From Amycolatopsis rubida (GTDB taxonomy: Bacteria; Actinomycetota; Actinomycetes; Mycobacteriales; Pseudonocardiaceae), in the NCBI RefSeq assembly GCF_900115345.1, contig NZ_FOWC01000016.1:62001-126000 (forward strand): 64,000 nt of DNA, read 5' to 3'. The notes beneath the pieces are model-generated. The model saw only the letters and a list, made by a program, of their open reading frames with translations. It was not told where the DNA came from and ran no database searches. The first letter of the stretch is position 1; each line of letters opens with the position of its first letter. The position numbers were made by a program, and so were the translations under genes. Shown piece after piece: positions 25,193-34,231 of this stretch.

Positions 25193-27958
25193 TCACGCCG
25201 CGCCCGCGGCCACGACGCCGCGGCGCAGCGCCCGGACCGCCTGCGCGGCGGCCGAACCGACCGGGTCCTGTTTGCCGAGGACGTCGCGGACCTGGTCGAG
25301 CAGGTCGATGACCTGGCGGCACCAGCGGACGAAGTCGCCCGCGGACAGCTCCTGTCCGTTGGTCTCGGCCGCGGTGAGGACTTTCTCCAGTGATTCGCCG
25401 CGCGCCCAGCGGTAGACCGGCCACGCGAATCCGGCGTCGGGTTCGCGGGTGCGGTCGAGGCGGTGGCGGCGTTCGTCCTCGGTCAGCTCGACCCACAGCC
25501 TGCTGGTTTCCTGCCACGCGCCGGGTACCGCGCCGCCGGGCAGGCGGGGTTCGCCCGCCGTGTCGCGGCGGGCCTCGAACACGAGCGTGGACACGACGGC
25601 CGCGAGTTCGGCCGGGCCGAGGCCGTTCCAGACGCCGTGCCGGATGCATTCGGCGGCGAGCAGGTCGGATTCGCTGTAGAGGCGGGTAAGGCGGCGGCCG
25701 TGTTCGGTGACGCGGTCCTCGCCGTCGCCGGGGCGGACGTAGCCGCGTTCGCCGAGCAGCCGCAGGATCCGGTCGAACGCGCGGGCCAGCGAGTGCGTGG
25801 TGGCCGCGACCTTGCGTTCGAGCTGTTCGGTTTCGGCGGAGAGGCGCTGGTAGCGCTCGACCCAGCGGAGGTTGGCCTCGCGTTCGGCGAGGCCGTGGCA
25901 CGGGTGGGCGCGCAGGGCGCGGCGCAGCGAGGCGAGTTCGGCGTCGTCGGCGGCCGCGGTGCGGCGGCGCTGGCGGCCGGGCAGGGCGATGCCGGCGTTG
26001 CGCAGCGACGAGGCGATGTCGCGGCGGGTCTTGGGCGAGCGCAGTTCGAGGTGCTTGGGCAGCTTGATCCGGCCGAGCGCTTCGACCGGGGCCGGGAAGT
26101 CGGCGACCGACAGCGGCCCGGACCAGCGGTCCTCGGTGACGACGACCGGCCGCGGTTCGCGGATCGGGTCGAGGCCGGGGTCGACGACCACGGCGAGCCC
26201 GGCGCGGCGGCCCGCCGGGACCGGGATGACGTCGCCCTTGCGCAGTTTCTCCAGCGACTGGGCGGTCTCGGCGCGGCGGGAGGAGGTGTTCTGCCGCGAC
26301 AGGATCTTCTCGCGGGCGGAGATCTGCGCGCGGAGCTCGACGTACTCCAGCATCTGCTCGAAGTCGCCGGAGATCGCGGCGGTGTAGCCCTTGAGGGCTT
26401 CCTTGTTGCGTTCGATCCGCCGTGCGGTGCCGACGACCGACCGGTCGGCCTGGAACTGCGCGAACGACTGTTCCAGCAGGTCGCGGGCAGCGTCCGCGCC
26501 GACCTGGGCGACGAGGTTGACCGCCATGTTGTAGCCGGGGCGGAACGAGGAGCGCAGCGGGTACGTGCGGGTGGACGCGAGCCCGGCGACGGCCTTCGGG
26601 TCGACCCCGGGCTGCCAGGCGACGACGGCGTGGCCTTCGATGTCGATGCCCCGGCGGCCGGCGCGGCCGGTCAGCTGGGTGTACTCGCCCGGGGTGAGGT
26701 CGACGTGCGCCTCGCCGTTGTATTTCACGAGCCGTTCGAGCACGACGGTGCGGGCGGGCATGTTGATGCCCAGCGCCAGGGTTTCGGTCGCGAACACGAC
26801 CTTGACCAGGCCGCGGACGAACAGTTCCTCGACGGTTTCCTTGAACGCGGGCAGCAGCCCCGCGTGGTGGCCCGCGAAGCCGCGTTCGAGCGCCTCGCGC
26901 CATTCCCAGTAGCCGAGGACGCCGAGGTCGCCCTCGGGCAGCTCGGCGGTGCGCTCGTCGACGATCCGGCGGATCTCCTCGACCTGGTCGGGGCCGTTGA
27001 GCCGCAGGCCGGAGCGGACGCACTGGGCGACCGCGGCGTCGCAGCCGGCGCGGGAGAAGATGAACACGATCGCGGGCAGCAGCCCGGCGTGGTCGAGCCG
27101 TTCGACCACGTCGACGCGCGAGGGCGGCCGGAACCTCGGGCCGCGTGGCGGGCCTCCCCGGCGGCCGCCGCGCGGGCCGCGGAAGTTAGGGGCGAACCGG
27201 CCCATGTCGTCGGTTTTGCGCAGCAGCGTGGGGTTGATCCGCAGCTGCTCCCCCGGGTCGGCCTCGTTCTGGCCGGCGAACAGGTCGAGCAGCTGGTTGC
27301 CGACCAGCATGTGCTGCCACAGCGGGACCGGGCGGTGCTCGTCGACGACGACGGTGGTGTCGCCGCGGACCTCGACGAGCCATTCGCCGAATTCCTCGGC
27401 GTTGCTGACGGTGGCGGACAGGCCGACGACGCGGACGTGGCCGGGCAGGTGGAGGATCACTTCCTCCCAGACCGCGCCGCGGAAGCGGTCGGCGAGGTAG
27501 TGGACCTCGTCCATGACGACGTAGCCGAGTTCGGGGATGGCGGAGCTGCCCGCGTAGAGCATGTTGCGCAGCACCTCGGTGGTCATGACGACCACCTGGG
27601 CGTTGCCGTTGATCGAGGTGTCGCCGGTGAGCAGGCCGACGGCGTCGTTGCCGTAGCGTTCGACGAGGTCGGCGTACTTCTGGTTCGACAGCGCCTTGAT
27701 CGGCGTGGTGTAGAAGCATTTGCGGCCCTCGGCGAGGGCGAGGTGGACGGCGAACTCGCCGACCACGGTCTTGCCCGCCCCGGTGGGGGCGCAGACCAGG
27801 ACGCCGTGGCCCTCTTCGAGCGCTTCGCAGCCGCGGATCTGGAAATCGTCGAATTCGAAGGCCGATTCGGCGGAAAACCGGGTCAGCTGGGGGTGCTTGG
27901 CGCGGCGACGGGAGGCAGCGTAGGCCTCGGCCGGCGATGGTGAAGGGCTAGTGGCCAC
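25193..27958 (-). CDS. helY: Ski2-like DEAD/DEAH-box helicase HelY
   Basis: A 921-residue superfamily 2 helicase. Motif I is CAPTGAGKT (near 46), Ia TTPIKALSNQKY, motif II DEVH in MDEVHYLADRF, motif III SATVSN, motif VI QLTGRAGRRGID (near 440), and the C-terminal third is a DSHCT domain, as in Mtr4/Ski2 RNA helicases. The middle insert includes a Gly/Arg/Pro-rich loop (FRGPRGGRRGGPPRGPR). GTG at 27958 fits the 906-residue M. tuberculosis protein. It probably unwinds structured RNA, as its family does; the precise role in actinobacteria is not established. Confidence 0.93.
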   Translation of the reverse strand: MATSPSPSPAEAYAASRRRAKHPQLTRFSAESAFEFDDFQIRGCEALEEGHGVLVCAPTGAGKTVVGEFAVHLALAEGRKCFYTTPIKALSNQKYADLVERYGNDAVGLLTGDTSINGNAQVVVMTTEVLRNMLYAGSSAIPELGYVVMDEVHYLADRFRGAVWEEVILHLPGHVRVVGLSATVSNAEEFGEWLVEVRGDTTVVVDEHRPVPLWQHMLVGNQLLDLFAGQNEADPGEQLRINPTLLRKTDDMGRFAPNFRGPRGGRRGGPPRGPRFRPPSRVDVVERLDHAGLLPAIVFIFSRAGCDAAVAQCVRSGLRLNGPDQVEEIRRIVDERTAELPEGDLGVLGYWEWREALERGFAGHHAGLLPAFKETVEELFVRGLVKVVFATETLALGINMPARTVVLERLVKYNGEAHVDLTPGEYTQLTGRAGRRGIDIEGHAVVAWQPGVDPKAVAGLASTRTYPLRSSFRPGYNMAVNLVAQVGADAARDLLEQSFAQFQADRSVVGTARRIERNKEALKGYTAAISGDFEQMLEYVELRAQISAREKILSRQNTSSRRAETAQSLEKLRKGDVIPVPAGRRAGLAVVVDPGLDPIREPRPVVVTEDRWSGPLSVADFPAPVEALGRIKLPKHLELRSPKTRRDIASSLRNAGIALPGRQRRRTAAADDAELASLRRALRAHPCHGLAEREANLRWVERYQRLSAETEQLERKVAATTHSLARAFDRILRLLGERGYVRPGDGEDRVTEHGRRLTRLYSESDLLAAECIRHGVWNGLGPAELAAVVSTLVFEARRDTAGEPRLPGGAVPGAWQETSRLWVELTEDERRHRLDRTREPDAGFAWPVYRWARGESLEKVLTAAETNGQELSAGDFVRWCRQVIDLLDQVRDVLGKQDPVGSAAAQAVRALRRGVVAAGAA

Positions 27959-28014
27959 CCCGTCAGGGTTCCACACGCCCCCGACATTCCGCACGCGGTG
28001 TGGGCAAGGCCCTC

Positions 28015-28054
28015 GTGAGTGGCGATCCCGGTGAGAACCGGCGCCGCCACTCAC
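28015..28054. repeat. Intergenic palindrome, GTGAGTGGCG type, copy 1
   Basis: GTGAGTGGCG (28015-28024) pairs with CGCCACTCAC (28045-28054), with an inner CCGGT/ACCGG pair around GAGA. The element is 40 nt long and lies upstream of helY and downstream of the lipid-kinase gene. Confidence 0.65.
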
Positions 28055-28112
28055 GGCACCACCGCAGCGCCGCCGTGGCCGGGCCACCGTCGCGTGGGCC
28101 GCGCGCGGGCAG

Positions 28113-28158
28113 GTCGTGAGTGGCGATTCCGGTACTAACCGTGGTCAGCACTCACGAC
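28113..28158. repeat. Intergenic palindrome, GTGAGTGGCG type, copy 2
   Basis: GTCGTGAGTG (28113-28122) pairs with CACTCACGAC (28149-28158); inside, GGT/ACC surround ACTA. It shares GTGAGTGGCGATTCCGG-like left-arm sequence with copy 1 (GTGAGTGGCGATCCCGG). Its right arm overlaps the stop codon of the lipid-kinase gene, so it may end that transcript. Confidence 0.6.
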
Positions 28159-29033
28159 ACCACTGTGAGCGCGGAGGGCACGCAGGCCAGCTCGACCGGT
28201 GCCTGGCCTTGGTCTTCGCCGTCGGCGTAGACGGGCCAGCCGGGTGCTTCGATGCGCAGCGTCCGGGTGCGGAAGGTTTCGACGCTGGGCTTGTGCACGT
28301 GTTCGCCGGTGCGCAGCTGCGGCAGCATCCGGAGCAGGCGGACGCGGCCGGGTGCGCCGATGACGGTGACGTCGAAGAGGCCGTCGCCGGGGTCGGCGTC
28401 CGGGCAGATCGGGATGCCGCCGCCGTAGTACGGGGTGTTGCCGACGGCGATGAGGCTCGTGTCCCCGGACAGGACGCCGTGGTCGGTGTGCACGACGATC
28501 GGGCTGGACCGGAACGCGGCGAGTTCGGCGAGGATCGCCAGGTCGTAGCGGCGGGGTCCGGCGGGCCAGCGCATCGCGTTCGCGCGGGCGTTGACGGCGG
28601 CGTCGAATCCGGCGCACAGCACGGTGGCGAACCAGGTCCCGCCGACGCGGCCGAGGTCGACGCTGCGGCGGTGCCCGGTTTGCAGGGCTTTGGCGAGGGC
28701 GTCGGTCGCGGCGCGCGGGTCGGCGGGGACGCCGAGGGCGCGGGCGAAGTCGTTGCCGGTGCCGGAGGGGACGAGGCCGAGCGCGACGCCGTGGTCGGCA
28801 CAGAACTGGACGCCCTGGTGGGCCGCTCCGTCGCCGCCGAGGACGATCAGCACGTCGAGGCCTTCGGCGTGCGAGGACCGCATGAGTGCGCGGGACTCCT
28901 CGACGCTGGTGGCGCTGAGGAGGTCGAGCCGGTCGACGGCGGGCCGGAGCCGCGCCGCGACCGCTTCGGCCAGGCGGGCGGCCGCGCCGCGACCGGAGGC
29001 CGGGTGCACCGCCAGTGCTGCGTTCAGGCCCAC
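28152..29033 (-). CDS. Diacylglycerol kinase-family lipid kinase
   Basis: A 293-residue DAGK/LCB5/YegS-type protein. The ATP-binding GGDG loop is LIVLGGDGAAHQGV (near 73-86) and the second motif is LVPSGTGNDFARAL; the C-terminal beta-sandwich includes GNTPYYGGGIPICPDADPGDG. It phosphorylates a lipid such as diacylglycerol or a related lipid. GTG at 29031-29033 begins two bases after the tatC stop (TGACCGTG), so it is coupled to tatC. Its stop lies inside a palindromic repeat. Confidence 0.9.
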   Translation of the reverse strand: MGLNAALAVHPASGRGAAARLAEAVAARLRPAVDRLDLLSATSVEESRALMRSSHAEGLDVLIVLGGDGAAHQGVQFCADHGVALGLVPSGTGNDFARALGVPADPRAATDALAKALQTGHRRSVDLGRVGGTWFATVLCAGFDAAVNARANAMRWPAGPRRYDLAILAELAAFRSSPIVVHTDHGVLSGDTSLIAVGNTPYYGGGIPICPDADPGDGLFDVTVIGAPGRVRLLRMLPQLRTGEHVHKPSVETFRTRTLRIEAPGWPVYADGEDQGQAPVELACVPSALTVVS

Positions 29034-29035
29034 GG

Positions 29036-30010
29036 TCAGGTGATGTCGTCGGTGGAGCCGGAGCGGCCGGACGCCGGTTTCCGCGCGGCCGGTTCCTCGC
29101 CGTCGGCGCTGGTCGGCGTGTAGGTGAACGGCGCGGCCTCGTCGTCGGCGAGCTGGTCCCAGCCCTCGTCGTGGCGGACGCGGTCGAGCTTGCGGTCGTG
29201 GAAGCGGGCGAGCTGGATCGAGATCTCGAACAGCAGGGTGAGCGCGGCGGCGAGGCCGAGCATCGAGAACGGGTCCGATCCGGGGGTGGCGAACGCGGCG
29301 AACACGAACAGCGCGAACACGATGCCGCGGCGCCACTTCTTGAGCTGCTGGTACTTGAGCACGCCGACGCGGTTGAGCATCACGACGAGCAGCGGCAGTT
29401 CGAAGCTGACGCCGAAGATCACCAGCAGCGACAGGATGAACGAGATGTACTTGTCGCCGGTGAGGGCGGTGACGAACTGGTCCTGGCCGAACCCGGCGAG
29501 CAGCGCGAGCGCGTGCGGGACGAGCAGGTAGGCCAGCACCGCGCCGGCGGCGAAGAGCACCGAGGCGAAGCCGACGAAGGTCAGCGCGTACTTGCGTTCC
29601 TTGGCGTAGAGGCCGGGGGCGATGAACGCCCACAGCTGGTAGAGCCAGGCCGGGGACAGCAGCACCGCGCCCGCGGCGACGCCGACCTTCAGGCGGAGCA
29701 TGAAGACTTCGAACGGGACGGTCTGCAGCAGGCGGCAGCCGGTTTCGCCGCCGAACCGCTGCGAGGCGGGGATGGCGCAGTACGGGTGCGTCATGATGTC
29801 GCCGAGCGACGGGATCGGCCCGAATCGCTGGCCGAACCAGATGAACCCGAAGATCGCGCCGATCACGACGAAAACGACCGCCCAGCCGAGGCGGCGGCGG
29901 AACTCGTAGATGTGCTCGATGAGCGTCATCGTGCCGTCGGGGTTTTTCCGACGGCTGCGCCGGCTCCGCTTGCTGGGCCGGCTGCCGTTGCCGTTGGCGG
30001 CTTCCGCCAC
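29036..30010 (-). CDS. tatC: Twin-arginine translocase subunit TatC
   Basis: A 324-residue membrane protein with six predicted helices. The family signature MTLIEHIYEFRRRL (about 28-41) and VPFEVFMLRLKVG are present, and the long charged C-terminal tail (residues 265-324) is typical of actinobacteria. It recognises RR signal peptides and recruits TatA to export folded proteins. GTG start at 30008-30010. It is 88 bp downstream of tatA, in the order of the mycobacterial locus. Confidence 0.95.
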   Translation of the reverse strand: MAEAANGNGSRPSKRSRRSRRKNPDGTMTLIEHIYEFRRRLGWAVVFVVIGAIFGFIWFGQRFGPIPSLGDIMTHPYCAIPASQRFGGETGCRLLQTVPFEVFMLRLKVGVAAGAVLLSPAWLYQLWAFIAPGLYAKERKYALTFVGFASVLFAAGAVLAYLLVPHALALLAGFGQDQFVTALTGDKYISFILSLLVIFGVSFELPLLVVMLNRVGVLKYQQLKKWRRGIVFALFVFAAFATPGSDPFSMLGLAAALTLLFEISIQLARFHDRKLDRVRHDEGWDQLADDEAAPFTYTPTSADGEEPAARKPASGRSGSTDDIT

Positions 30011-30098
30011 TGGTCGTTCCGTTCTCGTCAGAGCCCGCCGGGGCGCGCCGCACCGGCGCGCCGCCGTGGACCGGGGACCGGGTGGTGCGCGCGGAGGG

Positions 30099-30413
30099 TC
30101 AGCTCGCGTTCTTCTGCGGCTGGTCGGCCGGGGCCGCCTGCTGCTTCTTCAGTTCGTCGAGCTGGCGCTGGAGGTCGGCGACCTGCTGGTCCTGCGCGGT
30201 CTGCGCCGGCGCGGGAGGGGCGATGTGCCGGGTGTCGGCGGACTCGGCCTCGGCTTCGGCCTTCTGTTCGCCGGTCAGGTCCTTGGTCTCGGCCTTGAAG
30301 ATCTTCATGGACTTGCCGATGGACCGGGCCGCGTCCGGGAGCCGCTTCGCTCCGAACAGCAGAACCACCACGAGCACCAGAACGATGATGTGCCACGGCT
30401 GCAGCGCGTTCAT
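30099..30413 (-). CDS. tatA: Twin-arginine translocase subunit TatA
   Basis: A 104-residue protein with the TatA plan: a single N-terminal helix (WHIIVLVLVVVLLFG), the FGAKRLPDAAR hinge and amphipathic helix, then an acidic, Gln-rich tail. It forms the pore-lining oligomer. ATG at 30411-30413 was chosen because it follows AGGAGGGC and gives the normal short N-terminus before the helix. Confidence 0.95.
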   Translation of the reverse strand: MNALQPWHIIVLVLVVVLLFGAKRLPDAARSIGKSMKIFKAETKDLTGEQKAEAEAESADTRHIAPPAPAQTAQDQQVADLQRQLDELKKQQAAPADQPQKNAS

Positions 30414-30450
30414 GGTCGGCTGCCCTCCTTGTCTGGGGTCTGTGCCGATG

Positions 30451-30663
30451 TTACTTGTTGCCGGGCGCCGGGCGGCGTTCGGCCACGGCCACACGGAGTG
30501 CCGCGGACCGGGCCCGGAGGAGTCCGGTCCGGTCGTGGGTGTCCGCACTGACCATGCTCATGGTGCGGCGGAAGCGGCGCAAGACTCCGGCGGTCCGTAC
30601 CAGCAGCAGGGCCAGGACGAGCAGGCCGGCCGCGAGCAGCACATAGACGGGCAGGTACGGCAC
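30451..30663 (-). CDS. Small single-pass membrane protein between pafC and tatA
   Basis: A 70-residue protein: a hydrophobic helix (YLPVYVLLAAGLLVLALLLV) then a basic cytoplasmic tail (RTAGVLRRFRRTMSMVS). GTG at 30661-30663 follows AAGGTGG. It begins 10 bp after the pafC stop and ends 37 bp before tatA, so it is co-transcribed. The architecture is reminiscent of a small membrane partner for the translocase or an envelope protein, but I recognise no family and assign no function. Confidence 0.75.
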   Translation of the reverse strand: MPYLPVYVLLAAGLLVLALLLVRTAGVLRRFRRTMSMVSADTHDRTGLLRARSAALRVAVAERRPAPGNK

Positions 30664-30673
30664 TGAAACCACC

Positions 30674-31654
30674 TTATCGGTCGGAGATGGACATGAGGTG
30701 ACGGGCACGCGCCACGGCGTCGGCGGCCCGGCGACCGACCGCCTCGGCGAGTGTGGCGGGGCTCTCCACCTGGGCGTCCCCGCCGAGGCTGAGCACGAGG
30801 CGGACCATCCAGGGCTCGTCGCTGTAGCGCATGGCGATGCGCAGGCGCCCGCCGTCGAGTTCGGCCAGTTCCTCGCACGGGTAGTACTCGGCGACCCAGC
30901 GGGCGTCGGGGTCGAGCACGAGATGGGCGACCCGCTGATCGGGACGGGCGGAGAAGACTCCGTCGGACAGGTCGGTGGGCCGCGCATGGGCGGGCGGAGC
31001 CGCGGGTTCGGCCAATACGGTGAGCGCGTCCACCCGATCGAGGCGGAAGAGCCGGACGCCTTCGACGCGACGGCACCACGCTTCGAGGTAGCCGACGCCT
31101 TGGACGATGACCAGCCGCATCGGGTCGACGGTGCGTTCGGTGATCTGGTCGCGCGAGGCGGTGTAGTAGCGCATCCGCAGCGCGCGGCCGTCCTGGAGCG
31201 CGCCCGAGACGGTCTCGCGGGTGCGGGCGGCGCGGGCTCCTTCGCGCACTCCTCCCCCGACGACGACTCCGGCGGGGCGGGCCTGCCCGGCGGCGTCCTC
31301 GATTTTGGCGATGGCGCGGCGGACCGCGTCGCCGTCGGCCACGCCCGGCGTTTCGGCGAGCGCGCGCAGCGCGACCAGCAGTGCGGTGGCTTCGCCGCCG
31401 GTGAGGCGCAGCGGGCGGCTCATCCCGGCGTCGTGGGTGACGACGATGGTGTCGCCCTCGAAGGACAGGTCGATGAGGTCGCCGGGGCCGTAGCCGGGCA
31501 GCCCGCACATCCACAGCAGTTCGAGGTCCTTGCGCAGCTGGCGCGGGGTGACGTCGAAGTCCTGCGCGGCCTCGTCGATCCGGATGCCGGGGCGCGCCAG
31601 CAGGTAGGGCACGAGCGCGAGCAGTCTCGGCATGCGTTCGCCGGAGGCGCTCAT
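30674..31654 (-). CDS. pafC: WYL-domain DNA-damage activator PafC
   Basis: A 326-residue regulator: an N-terminal HTH (IDEAAQDFDVTPRQLRKDLE, about 26-45), then a WYL domain (about 140-225, with YLEAWCRRVEGVRLFRLDRV) and a C-terminal WCX domain. PafB and PafC act together as the LexA-independent activator of the mycobacterial DNA-damage response, binding promoter DNA with RNA polymerase. Its ATG overlaps the pafB stop by 4 bp. Confidence 0.93.
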   Translation of the reverse strand: MSASGERMPRLLALVPYLLARPGIRIDEAAQDFDVTPRQLRKDLELLWMCGLPGYGPGDLIDLSFEGDTIVVTHDAGMSRPLRLTGGEATALLVALRALAETPGVADGDAVRRAIAKIEDAAGQARPAGVVVGGGVREGARAARTRETVSGALQDGRALRMRYYTASRDQITERTVDPMRLVIVQGVGYLEAWCRRVEGVRLFRLDRVDALTVLAEPAAPPAHARPTDLSDGVFSARPDQRVAHLVLDPDARWVAEYYPCEELAELDGGRLRIAMRYSDEPWMVRLVLSLGGDAQVESPATLAEAVGRRAADAVARARHLMSISDR

Positions 31655-32643
31655 CGGACGCTGCCCCGCCCGGCGCGGGCGAGCACGGCCTCAAGCCGGT
31701 GCTGCACGGATTTGGCCAGCACGTCCGGTTCGAGGACGAGCACGTCCGGTCCTTGGGCGGCGATCCAGTCGGCGGCCGATTCCGGGAAGTACAGGCCGAT
31801 CTCGATCACGTCGCCTTCCTCGCCCGCGACGGTCTCGCGGCCCACGACGTCGCCGCGGCGGCGGACTCCGGCGGCGCGGCCGTCGGCGATCCACATCCGG
31901 GCGGTGGTGACCGGGGCCGGGTCTTCGCCGCCGCCGGTGACCGAGACCAGCTGCATCAGGTTGACGCCCTCGGGCCGGACGACCGCGCCCGGTTTCCCGA
32001 TCGCGGCGACCTTTCCGGTGACGCGGGAGAGCCGGAAGCAGCGGGGCGCGTCGCGGTCGCGGTCGTGCCCGACGACATACCAGCGGGCGCGCCAGGACAC
32101 GACGCCCCACGGTTCGAGCGTGCGGATGCGGCGTTCGGGCGAGCCGCTGCGCCGGTATTCGAAGCGAACCGCCTGCCCGGCCTGGACGGCGGCGAGCATC
32201 GGCGCGAACGCCGGTTCCGCGCGCACCCGCGGCTCGATCACGGTGGGCGCCTGGTCGTCGACCTCGACGCCGGCCGCGCGCAGTTTCACCAGTGCGCCCT
32301 GGGCCTGTCCGGTGAGTTCGGGCGAGTCCCAGAGCCGGACGGCGAGCCCGACGGCCGCGGCCTCGTCCGGGGCGAGGTCGATCTCGCCGAGTTCGTAGTC
32401 GCGGCGGGCGATGCGGTAGCCCTCGACCGGGTCGAAGACGGAGTTGCGGCCGGTTTCGAGCGGGATGCCGAGTTCCCGCAGTTCGGTCTTGTCCCGCTCG
32501 AAGGTGCGGAAGAAGGCGTCGTCGCTGGCCGCGTCGGCGTACCCGGGCACGATCCCGCGGATCCGCTCCGCGGTGAGGTACTGCCGGGTGGAGAGCAGGG
32601 CCAGCACGAGGTTGACCAGCCGTTCGGCGCGTGCGGTGGACAC
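31651..32643 (-). CDS. pafB: WYL-domain DNA-damage activator PafB
   Basis: A 330-residue paralogue and partner of PafC: HTH at the N-terminus (residues 5-60, TAERIRGIVPGYADAASDDA then FFRTFERDKTELRELGIPLE), WYL domain with the variant residues WYVVGHDRDRDAPRCFRLSR near 190-210, and WCX domain. GTG start. In mycobacteria the pair lies just after pafA; here a YCF48-like gene is inserted between pafA and pafB. Confidence 0.93.
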   Translation of the reverse strand: MSTARAERLVNLVLALLSTRQYLTAERIRGIVPGYADAASDDAFFRTFERDKTELRELGIPLETGRNSVFDPVEGYRIARRDYELGEIDLAPDEAAAVGLAVRLWDSPELTGQAQGALVKLRAAGVEVDDQAPTVIEPRVRAEPAFAPMLAAVQAGQAVRFEYRRSGSPERRIRTLEPWGVVSWRARWYVVGHDRDRDAPRCFRLSRVTGKVAAIGKPGAVVRPEGVNLMQLVSVTGGGEDPAPVTTARMWIADGRAAGVRRRGDVVGRETVAGEEGDVIEIGLYFPESAADWIAAQGPDVLVLEPDVLAKSVQHRLEAVLARAGRGSVR

Positions 32644-32798
32644 CAGACGACTCTAGCTCTCCCCGCCGCGCGCGATCGCGAGGTCCGGCCCTCGCGCATC
32701 GCGCCTGGTCAGCCCGCGTGCGGCGGCGGGACCCTCCGCACCCGCGCCGTCACGCACCGCCGTTGCGGGCGGCTTCCCTGCCCGGAACGGGTTCGCTC

Positions 32799-33836
32799 TT
32801 ACGGAACCAGCTTCGCCACTCGTCCCTGGGTCCCGCTGGCCCAGCACGCACCCGACCGCGTGCAGTCGACAGTGTCGAAACTGCCGCTGTCGAACGACGC
32901 CCAGTGCCGTCCCCCGTCGCGGCTCAGATCGCTCCCGCCAGGCCCGACAGCCAGCACCGTGCCGCCGCGCCAGGCAAGCCCGGATCGATACCCGGCAGGA
33001 TGCTCCGGCGGGGTGCGCCAGCTGCGCCCGCTGTCGCGGCTCACCGCGACAGCCGGACCGGGCGCGGTCGGATTGGCGTAGTCGCCCCCGATCGCGACGC
33101 CCTGCCACGGCGTGCGGAACGCAACCGCGAACACTCCGGCCGACGCACTGCTCGGCAACGGGGTCTCGGCCGCGGTCCAGTGCCGCCCGCCGTCGCCGGA
33201 GTGCAGGACGCGTGCATGCGCTCCGCCGCCGGTGGCAAGCCACGCGTCGAACGGCCCGGACGTGGTGATGCACTGGCCGCTGGCAGCGAACCCGGCTTCG
33301 CCAGGTTCCGCGGGCGGGAACGCGTTGTCCGGGATCTGCTTCCAGCTGCGGCCGCCGTCGAAGGTCGCCTGCACGCGGAACTTCCCGTCGACCGGGTCGC
33401 TCATCGCGAGACCGCGCCACGGGTCGAAGAAGGCGAGGCAGTCGTAGAACGCGGCGGAATCGGGATTGCCGAACGTCTGCCGCCAGTGCTTCCCGCCGTC
33501 GTCGGTGCGGTAGACGCGGGAATCCGGTCCGGGCCCGATCGACAGCACGACCGCGTGGTCGGCGTCGAAGGCCTCGATGTCGCGGAACTCGAGCTTCCCG
33601 GTATCCGGCGGCCCGACCGGCTGCCAAGTGCTACCGCCGTCGACCGTCCGCAGCACGGTGCCCTGAGTGCCGCTGACCCACGCGACCCGCTCGCTCACCG
33701 CGGACAGGCCGCGGAACTGCGCGGCGGTGTCCGCGGGCAGGAGCCGCCACGACGGCAGCGAGGAGGCCGCGGCGACCCCGCCCAAGGACATCGACAGCAC
33801 CGCGACGAGGACCAGGACGCTCCGGAACGCACGCAT
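32799..33836 (-). CDS. Secreted YCF48/BNR-type beta-propeller protein
   Basis: A 345-residue exported protein with signal peptide MRAFRSVLVLVAVLSMSLGG cleaved near AAA at 24. The mature part has repeated BNR/Asp-box-like units (TVDGGSTWQPVG, TDDGGKHWRQTF, TFDGGRSWKQIP, SGDGGRHWTAAE, SRDSGRSWRTPP, SRDGGRHWASFD), about six blades, as in YCF48-like and sialidase-like propellers. No sialidase catalytic Arg/Tyr/Glu set can be assigned, so enzymatic activity is not claimed. The ATG begins the signal peptide, though no strong ribosome site precedes it. Confidence 0.85.
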   Translation of the reverse strand: MRAFRSVLVLVAVLSMSLGGVAAASSLPSWRLLPADTAAQFRGLSAVSERVAWVSGTQGTVLRTVDGGSTWQPVGPPDTGKLEFRDIEAFDADHAVVLSIGPGPDSRVYRTDDGGKHWRQTFGNPDSAAFYDCLAFFDPWRGLAMSDPVDGKFRVQATFDGGRSWKQIPDNAFPPAEPGEAGFAASGQCITTSGPFDAWLATGGGAHARVLHSGDGGRHWTAAETPLPSSASAGVFAVAFRTPWQGVAIGGDYANPTAPGPAVAVSRDSGRSWRTPPEHPAGYRSGLAWRGGTVLAVGPGGSDLSRDGGRHWASFDSGSFDTVDCTRSGACWASGTQGRVAKLVP

Positions 33837-34231
33837 GCGGAGATCTTGCCGCAGCCGGGTGACGACTTTCGTCGGGTTCTCCGCCCGCGGCAACGGTTTC
33901 CAGTTCCCGAACCGCTCGCACCACCCCGACGCGGAAGCGCGGCGGCGTGCGGAGGGCAAGTTTCGGCGCGGCCACCGGGCCCATGCCGAAACTTGACCGC
34001 CTCGATTCAGCTCATGACCGTCCGCGGGCTGCCCGGATGACCATGTCTTCAGGTCCGAACACCGCGTTCAGGCCCAAGGGCACCGCTGACCCGGGCAGGT
34101 GCATCTCACGACGCACCTGCGACACCGGCTGAAGGTCCTGGCGTCGGCGACCGCGGGCCGGGGCCGCATCGCGCCTCCGGACGCCGGGCTGAACGGCGAT
34201 CCGCCCGCGACGAGGAAGTCCGCGCCGACAA
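33837..34231. other. 395-bp intergenic region with two dyads, no gene
   Basis: No credible frame. It holds CAAGTTTCGGC (33957-33967) paired with GCCGAAACTTG (33985-33995), a perfect 11-bp repeat with a 17-nt loop, and GCAGGTGC (34095-34102) paired with GCACCTGC (34113-34120). Both lie downstream of pafA on the minus strand and may end its transcript before the YCF48-like gene. Confidence 0.5.

Noticed and set aside
25463..27943. 826-codon plus-strand frame opposite helY
   Set aside because: Antisense shadow of helY with no recognisable domain; helY has all helicase motifs.
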